Shown here: positions 57,883 to 64,000 of the stretch, in pieces
How positions within the stretch are numbered: the stretch's first letter is position 1
Layout: every line of letters starts with the position of its first letter
Assembly: GCA_024220505.1 (NCBI GenBank)
Contig: JAKZZE010000004.1
Location: 496,001 to 560,000 of the forward strand
Direction: 5' to 3'
Length of the DNA stretch: 64,000 nt
From: Rhizopus arrhizus
Lineage: Eukaryota; Mucoromycota; Mucoromycetes; Mucorales; Rhizopodaceae
The notes under the pieces: generated by a model
Seen by the model: the letters and a program-made list of their open reading frames with translations, nothing else
Database searches by the model: none
Told to the model about the DNA's origin: nothing
Made by a program: the position numbers and the translations under genes

Positions 57883-58339
57883 TGTTGTAAACATAGTTAT
57901 TTTCTATATGATATCAGTTGTATTAAAATAAATAACGATACACAAAAAGATTAAACTATGATTGAACAATTCCACACTTTTCCAAATTTAGAACAATAAG
58001 ATCAATATCTGTCATCCTAGAGAGTCTAATCAATTGTCAACCCCAAAAGTAATTAGAAAGTTAGTTGACTGGTTATTATTTCTATTGTTCAACTTCAGAT
58101 GCATATATTAGAACATCGACAAGCTTTAGCTTAATCATTGGTTCTTCAGCACGACATCGTGACCGAGTCTATATCTTTTATATCTACGCTCACAAAGAAT
58201 ATAAATAGATGCCAACTTTTTATCCATAAAGCGAGGCCTTTTCGCAATATAAAGAAATCTGCAATAAAGAAGGATTTTAATTTTATATTGCTGCTATTGT
58301 TTTTTTGTTTAATTTTTATTTAATCTTGCGATTAAAACA
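57883..58339. repeat. LTR J2, 457 bp, flanks unmatched
   Basis: Full-length copy of J1 (TGTTGTAAAC...GATTAAAACA). It is bounded by CACGG and CCCCC, so without a target duplication. The boundary with G3 is a recombination or deletion scar. Confidence 0.88.
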
Positions 58340-58940
58340 CCCCCGGTCACCAACAGACATCTTTCATTTTCTCGAATTTCTTTCACATTGACTTTACTCA
58401 TTCCATTCGGCCATGACCAAGTTGAGCTAGACCCAAAAAGAAGACGACCTAAAGCTTCACCTCTTTAAGGCGAGCATTACTGCACCAAAAAGGAACTAGT
58501 TTAGTTATCCAGAACTTCTTTAAAAAGAACTAAAAATTTTGCCACACAAATCGAGTTTATTATCTCACATTTCCGGGTACTGTCAAAAGAAAGTTCGTCA
58601 CTATGTCCGAGATAAAAGATTTTCTTTATTAAAAGGCATGGAGGCGTCGCTAGTGTGAGCATAGTGCCTCGCCTTGGAGTGGTTATTACAGATGTAATAT
58701 GAAATGATAATAAAAAAACAGTAGAACTGAAAAAAAGGTGTAGGAGGTGCGCATGAATCGGAACTTGAAGGAGGTGATCGACATGAATAGCTTGTATGAC
58801 AAGAGGTGGAGAGGGCAACAGAGGCCAAGAGAGCAAGAGTGAAGGGCGACATAGCGCGAGAGGAGGTTGGGTTGAGGGGCACAGATGATACTGGCAGCTG
58901 AGAGATAGGTTGAGAAGGCCGAAGCCAGGAAAGAAAGATA

Positions 58941-60585
58941 CACTAGGTGAAAAAATAGGGACAACCTTTTCGAAAATTTCATTTCATGCAGCATGTAGCA
59001 TTAAGCGAAGGTCGCCTCATGACGCTAGCAATATGTTAAAACGAGGTTAATGTGTAAAGTATTTCATCAAAATATGATGAGCCAAGTACGGAAAATGAGG
59101 GAGTAATGCGTATATAATTGGTCGAATTTTAAATACTCGACAGCTCAGTTTTAGACCATATTTCGTACTCTTCTAATTTGATCTGGAATGTCAGTTATAA
59201 TTAAAGTGCAAACCAATTCTAATATTAGCTATGCACATTCCTATAATTAATAATATAAAATGGGTGCTGTTTTCCTTCATTCATACATTTTTTTTTTCAT
59301 TATATTCTTCTTACTTCCTGCGAAATTTCTCTTACTTATGCCTCGCGCTTTACCTCAAGACATCCAAGACAGCATCAAGTCTGCACTGATGAACAATAGA
59401 AGCCCAGAGGATATTGCTGGTGAATTTGGTATCCATCCCAAGACAGTTAGGAGATATAGAAACAAGCTGTTTGGGCCAATGGTACCCGCAACACGTGGTA
59501 GGCATACACTTGTGTCATCTGCTACGAAGGAATATGTCAAGGTATTACTGATTAAAGGAGCCCTAAAGACAGCCAAGGATGTACATCGGATGCTCATACA
59601 ACTTGAGTATTCTATGTCTTACCGTTCAGCAATAAACGTCCTTGTATCAATGGATTTTCATGCTGGGCGTAAAAAGAAGCAGCCTCTTTTAACTAATAAC
59701 CACCGCAAGCAGAGGTTAGCATGGGCGAAGAAGTATCAAAATTGGTCTATACAACAGTGGCATCAAGTAATGTTCTCCGATGAAACGAAGATTAACATTT
59801 GGGGATCTGATGGCTGCAGATACTATTGGACCCAGCCTGGTGATGTCCTTCGTCCACACCACATAGATCTTTCAGTGAAGCATGGTGGCGGCAAATTGAT
59901 CATGTGGGGATGTATAACCAGTGAGGGATCAGGATATGCGTGCCAGGTATACGATGGTACTATGGACTCCTTGGTGTGCCAGCAAATTCTTGGAACAACT
60001 TACATGGAAATGCTGAAGTACTATGGTATGAACAAGCGCACCATTTACCTTCAACAAGATAACGACCCAAAGCACAAGTCGAAATCAACAATGTCATGGC
60101 TCCAACAAAACAAGGTCCAGTACATTAACGATTGGCCACCTAATAGTCCGGATCTGAATCCTATAGAGCATGTGTGGCATTTGCTGAAACTTAGGTTAAG
60201 CCTTTATGAACGAAAGGCCAGAAACATCGACGAGCTATGGGAACGAGTTGACTTTGAATGGAACAAGCTAGATAAAGATGTTTGTAGAAGTTACATTGAC
60301 AGCATGCCTGATCGCATAGCAGCGGTAATCAAATCAAAAGGGAGATTTACTCGTTATTAAATAAATACTACCCATTTTATAATATAACGATTATAAAATT
60401 ATTCCAACTATTTTCTCTTTTCTTCCGCCATATGTTATCCTGATCAGTTTTATATGCGGGAAACGTAATACCCACTACCTAAGGCTACGCTCTATAGGCA
60501 TGGCTTGGATGTCGTACGGAGTGGAGGAGAAAAAAAAAGTTAAAAATTATTTGAGGGTAGGTTGTCCCTATTTTTTCACCTAGTG
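58941..60585 (+). mobile_element. Intact Tc1/mariner-type element K, 1645 bp
   Basis: Ends CACTAGGTGAAAAAATAGGG and exact-looking inverse, flanked by TA (58,939-40 and 60,586-87). It encodes one uninterrupted transposase. It is the least decayed element of the window and is related in its ends to D1/D2. Confidence 0.95.
59338..60360 (+). CDS. Tc1/mariner transposase of element K, complete, 340 residues
   Basis: Start chosen at the ATG at 59,338 (MPRALPQDIQDSIKSAL), matching the F and V starts. The longer frame from 59,260 adds only a hydrophobic leader. Two helix-turn-helix segments bind the ends: RSPEDIAGEFGIHPKTVRRYR (about residues 22-42) and KEYVKVLLIKGALKTAKDV. The catalytic core has FSDETKINIWGSDG (first Asp), LQQDNDPKH (second Asp) and SPDLNPIEHVW (Glu). 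I count 35 residues between second Asp and Glu (DD35E). It ends YIDSMPDRIAAVIKSKG...RY TAA. No stop, frameshift or insertion, so it is potentially active and might act in trans on D copies that share its ends. Confidence 0.96.
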   Translation: MPRALPQDIQDSIKSALMNNRSPEDIAGEFGIHPKTVRRYRNKLFGPMVPATRGRHTLVSSATKEYVKVLLIKGALKTAKDVHRMLIQLEYSMSYRSAINVLVSMDFHAGRKKKQPLLTNNHRKQRLAWAKKYQNWSIQQWHQVMFSDETKINIWGSDGCRYYWTQPGDVLRPHHIDLSVKHGGGKLIMWGCITSEGSGYACQVYDGTMDSLVCQQILGTTYMEMLKYYGMNKRTIYLQQDNDPKHKSKSTMSWLQQNKVQYINDWPPNSPDLNPIEHVWHLLKLRLSLYERKARNIDELWERVDFEWNKLDKDVCRSYIDSMPDRIAAVIKSKGRFTRY

Positions 60586-60815
60586 TATATGAAGGCACAA
60601 AGGCCATGATGAGTGTCCAAAAGGAGCAAAGGATGCTTTTTTTTTTTCTATGTTGAACAGGTGAAAGTAGGGCCAACAGTCAGGGACTGGGAGGAGTTAA
60701 AGAAAGCCAAATGGCGTGAGGTAGTAAAAGCTATGTTTTTCTTTTCTAGTTTTTTTTTTTTGTTTTTTGGATTTTCCTTCTTTTTTTTTTTTGTCTATAA
60801 GTAAACAGCAAGGAG

Positions 60816-61749
60816 TTATTCAGCAGTTGACAGTAAAGTGGAGAGATGCACAGTTATAGCTGGCTTGAGTTTGTCTAGGAGTAATGAGCCTGATGCATCT
60901 GATGCTGCAGGGGAAAATTCTTCATCAGGTTGACAGATTTGTTCCATTTCAAACAAGATGGTACAAACAACCGGCCACCAAGCGGACCAGCGAGAGAGAA
61001 GAGAAGGAGAATGACGAGCGGGAAGCTTGCGGGGCAACTGATTCAGCACATAATCCAGCGGATTAGGGCGAGTGTTGAGAGCAACATTTAAGCGTATCGC
61101 CACCCGAAGGCAGCTCAACAGATGTGCTCTAGATGCATGTGGGTGACCACAGCGACAGGCGATAGGACGACCTGGTAGCCAACCCATACGCCACCTAAGA
61201 AGACGACTACAATTGCAGACGCTCATCGGTAATGTAAGGATTGGGTCTACACAATGGTACGGACGGCAAGCAGAGAGAAGGACTGGAGGCTTTGGTTTTT
61301 GATATATCGCTACTAGATTGAGCTCGTGATAAGTCTCAGTACACAGACGAACATGAGAGACGCAGGTAAAGTGAGCAATGCGGTTAGCTGTTGAAGCATG
61401 ACCACCATTTAACGCTGGGTTGGACCATAGTGGGTTTGACGCTACTAAGGCCGGCCAACGAAAACGACTACGAGCAGGAGCCTCTTGTACAAAGCGCAGA
61501 AGGAGAGAGAGGAGGGTATCTTCAGGGAGGAAGTGGACTCGGAGGATGAACTTGAAGACCAAGATATTGGCACGTTCTTTCATGGATGGAAGGTTGACCA
61601 AATGCTTGTAGACAGTGGTGGATGATGTACGATGACCACCAAAAGCCATACGGAGACACTGGTCTTGAGTCTTTTCTAATAGAGCCAACTGCTTGACCAG
61701 GAAGGTACATATACACAGACCGTACTCAAACTTGGGCCTAATAAAGGTA
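60816..61749 (-). pseudogene. LINE ORF2 C-terminal fragment with Cys/His knuckle
   Basis: The frame begins at the L insertion (TFIRPKFEYGLCI, the typical end of the RT thumb). It continues KTQDQCLRMAFGGH and MKERANILVFKFILRVHFLP. A knuckle WLPGRPIACRCGHPHASRAHLLSC follows. It ends after KLKPAITVHLSTLLSTAE at TAA. No internal stop in 311 codons. The RT core lies beyond element L, outside the window. Confidence 0.85.
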
Positions 61750-61955
61750 CAGTAAGGGACAAAATCAGTCCGTTTTTTGGTTTTTTCGCAATGCCTCGCC
61801 GGGAATTAAGCTTAGAGCTCTGCTTTGCTGACGAAAAATTTGTCTCTTCCTTCAACAAAGTTGACAATATTTGTCGGAAATGGTATTTTTTATTTTCCGC
61901 CATGTTATAAGAAGATATATTGAAAATAATGTATTTTTATTTTTTTGAATTTCGA

Positions 61956-63640
61956 TTAGTACTTGGTATCGCGGCCCTTACGCTGGATTACGTCCCGAAC
62001 TCGACGGGGCATAGAGTGAATAAGGTTTCTACAGTACTCTGGAGTTGCTAGGTCATACCAAAGCTTCGAAACCCCGGTCAAAAAATGCTTCGTCAGTCTC
62101 AACCACAGAAGAAGGTGGTCTTGTCATCTGTTCCTTCTTTTTAAGCATGGCCCATGCATTTTCAATTGGGTTAAGGTCAGGGGAGTATGCTGGCCAACTC
62201 AGGAGCTTAATCTTGTTCTTTTGGAACCATTTTAAAGGAGCTAAAGCACAATGGATGCTTGCATTATCTTGTTGAAAGATCATGTCCTTACTTTGCAGGC
62301 CATAATTGTTTAGGAAAGGGGAGTTTTAGGTAAATATAATATAGCAATCAAAGATAAAGAAATACTGTTAGAACTTGGTATCTCTTTATTAAGTTAAGAT
62401 AACTATTATATCAAAATAAATTCTACATGTAAAAAGTGAGAGTATTTATAGACATGATACGGATAAAGAATTAGGACAGATTTATAATCAACTTGACAGA
62501 ATAGATGATTACGATTTCTAATTATTAGTTTAGCCTGTTCCTAGCTTGTATTGTCAATTATGCTATTGGGATGGTTTCAGATAATCCTGGATAAAGACTA
62601 TTTAAGGAGACGGTACGGATGAATATAATGACCTTTAGTTCCGTGATTGGATATCATTGCTAACAATAATATCTCAGTCAGGATAAATGTTTTCATGACT
62701 AATGATGATCCGGTAAGTAATCGTCATTCCTTATTCAACATGCTCATACTATCACTAAACTATATTACAACCATGTCATCTTATTTGACTATGTGAAGCT
62801 AATATGAATAAAGCTTAATATAAAAATCTAATCAAAGTATTTTATTGATCTGTGTTGGGAATACTGTTATAAATGATTCCAAGTTATGTCAACATATTAT
62901 TCAGGATCATATCTGATTCCTTTTCTAAAATAAAGTGACTATAATCTTATGTATCCTTAACAATAATACTTCAATGTCTCCTGGTATTCCTCCTCAAGTA
63001 CTGACGTGTATAGCTCACCGTTTACATTACTTTGTAGCCAGGACATGTAGCCCCCTCCATGTATAGTTATGCAACTCCAAAGCATGATCCCGCCTCCTCC
63101 ATAAGCATGTTTCTTTTTGTAGTGATGGTCTCGATAAGGTGCATTATCCTCTTTCCAAGCGTATTCTAGGCCATTAGACCCTCTTTTTTGGATCTTTGTC
63201 TCATCAGAAAAGACAACGCGTTCCCAATCAGTCTCGGACCAGTCTTTATGAGCCTTTGCCCAATCATATCGTGCCTTTTGCTTGTCATTATTAAGTGGAA
63301 GTACCGTCTTTTTCTTAGTCGATTTTAGACCTTTGCGTTTCAAAGTACGAGCAATTGTTTTTGGATTGACCATTTGATCTGGTTTTTTAACGCCAAAGGA
63401 AGCATCGGCTGCGCTTTTAGATAAGCCAAGCCTTATGTCTCTAGCTGCTTTGGTTTCCTCCCTAGGTGTGAGTAAACGATGTCTACCCGCGCTATTTTTT
63501 GACTGCAACTTGGTTTTCCTTGAAATTCTTCGAATCATGGACTTTCCACAGCCTACTTTTTTTTTAATTACATCCCATGGAATGGAGTGGTTCAACATGT
63601 TTTCAATTTGGGCATGTTTGTCGGCATTCTTTGCTGTCAT
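61956..63640 (-). pseudogene. DD34E Tc1/mariner transposase of element L, split by LTR and one frameshift
   Basis: ATG at 63,640 (MTAKNADKHAQIENML). Helix-turn-helix parts (WDVIKKKVGCGKSMIRRI and GRHRLLTPREETKAAR) precede the catalytic core: VVFSDETKIQKRGSNG, then YYG/LQSKDMIFQQDNASIH, then SPDLNPIENAW, with 34 residues between Asp and Glu. LTR H2 splits it between TLKYY and GLQSK. Its removal plus one ATAAT restores the frame. Near 62,055-62,065 a single-base change shifts the frame from FEALV-stop to LWYDLATPEYCRNLIHSMPRR. The C-terminus ends GRDTKY TAA at 61,956. Confidence 0.9.
62307..62962 (+). repeat. Solo LTR H2, 656 bp, TSD ATAAT
   Basis: Begins TGTTTAGGAAAGG and ends CCTTAACA. ATAAT is duplicated at 62,302-62,306 and 62,963-62,967. 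It is the reference complete copy for H1 and G3 and lies inside the L transposase. Confidence 0.94.
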
Positions 63641-64000
63641 GGCGTGTTTGGCTAATCTGAGATGAGGTAAATGAGGAAAAAGAAAAAATGTAAAAAAATA
63701 AAAGAAGCTAAAATATGAGAACACGTTAGCGTTCACTGACGTCATAAGACGTACCAAACTAAATCTCAAGTCAGTCCAGTGACTGTTTCTGGAGATATGG
63801 TGTCTAATGCAAAATCGGGCGTTAGCAACAATCACGGAAAATCACTTTTTCCGCCATAACTACAGAGAAAATGGTGGTAGAAGCAATTAGGTTACACCAA
63901 TAATTTTGTCTAGCTTGCGTGCAAATGTTTCGTCAGCAAAGCGAAGCCCTAAGTTTAATTCCCGGCGAGGCATTGCGAAAAAAACCAAAAAACGGACTGA

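Larger units (their letters stand above)
58340..61749 (-). mobile_element. 3' part of a second LINE family, interrupted by K and truncated by L
   Basis: Minus strand: ORF2 C-terminus (61,749-60,816), then a T/C-rich untranslated part (60,815-60,588). After element K this continues at 58,938 down to about 58,340, ending GACCGGGGG next to LTR J2. The composition is GC-richer than the flanks. The 6.3-kb relic belongs to the same family. The 24-30 kb LINE has a different C-terminus, so this is a separate lineage. Confidence 0.75.
61750..64000 (-). mobile_element. Tc1/mariner-type element L with long inverted repeats, right end cut by window
   Basis: Left end CAGTAAGGGACAAAATCAGT after TA (61,748-49). 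The inverse of the same sequence runs from about 63,925 to the window end, through CAGCAAAGCG and TTCCCGGCGAGGCATTGCG. The inverted repeats are at least about 90 bp, far longer than in the other Tc1-type elements here. It contains one transposase gene on the minus strand, split by LTR H2, and is inserted into a LINE. Confidence 0.9.

Noticed and set aside
58501..58994. Three overlapping minus-strand frames of 93-111 codons
   Set aside because: They lie in the C/T-rich 3' untranslated part of the second LINE, partly running into element K. Mutually overlapping and without a domain.
1..64000. CRISPR arrays, rRNA or tRNA genes
   Set aside because: No regularly spaced short repeats with unique spacers, no rRNA-like tracts and no convincing tRNA cloverleaf were noticed. 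The tandem repeats found are explained as promoter repeats or element ends.

Overview
The window reads as nuclear DNA of a fungus, most likely an early-diverging (Mucoromycota/Mucorales-like) species. It is AT-rich, genes have several short (about 50-60 nt) GT-AG introns, and the repeats (Tc1/mariner, IS630-like, gypsy LTR, LINE, CACTA and a Fanzor nuclease) fit that group. The species cannot be fixed from the sequence alone.

Left third (1-19,907), mostly single-copy DNA. A frameshifted Nudix (diphosphoinositol-polyphosphate phosphohydrolase-like) gene lies at 3.3-4.0 kb, a LINE relic at 6.3-7.0 kb, and a secreted cysteine-rich protein gene at 8.8-9.3 kb. A minus-strand cluster at 11.9-19.9 kb then holds: PRP19 (7 exons, 501 aa), a HIG1-domain Rcf2-like protein (3 exons, 212 aa), an unrecognised 79-aa protein, a cytochrome b5-domain protein (4 exons, 144 aa), an unrecognised 357-aa basic protein, a DUF4442/hot-dog-type membrane protein with an unresolved splice or stop, and a DUF4436 membrane protein (5 exons, 289 aa). 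Exons were spliced by hand. Each complete model closes in frame.

Middle (19,908-23,824): AT-rich DNA with no gene I can support.

Right part (23,825-64,000): an almost continuous nest of transposable elements. Target-site duplications (TSDs) and copy-to-copy comparison let most layers be peeled off. An IS630-like transposase gene was hit by solo LTR J1, Tc1-type element A and LTR H1. H1 was split by a full-length-looking LINE, itself hit by two solo LTRs (P1, U1). A was split by a 266-bp insert (Y), by LTR W (itself split by Tc1-type element E) and by Tc1-type element D1 (itself split by LTR T1). A gypsy element R holds P2, which holds Q1, which holds Tc1-type element B. Gypsy S remnants, Tc1-type F (with solo LTRs U2 and X) and C follow. 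Next comes a Fanzor (eukaryotic TnpB-like RNA-guided nuclease) gene on the minus strand. It is broken by two solo LTRs (one carrying Tc1-type element V) and by a stop codon in its zinc finger, but can still be read through as a continuous 464-codon frame. Tc1-type D2 abuts its 5' end and contains a 3.9-kb CACTA element with a TTC duplication. The window ends with a second LINE 3' part carrying an intact Tc1-type element K (340-aa transposase, no lesion seen) and element L, whose right inverted repeat is cut by the window end.

The only clearly intact mobile-element gene besides LINE ORF1 is the K transposase. LTR elements survive almost only as solo LTRs, and several lack matching TSDs, which points to frequent LTR-LTR recombination.
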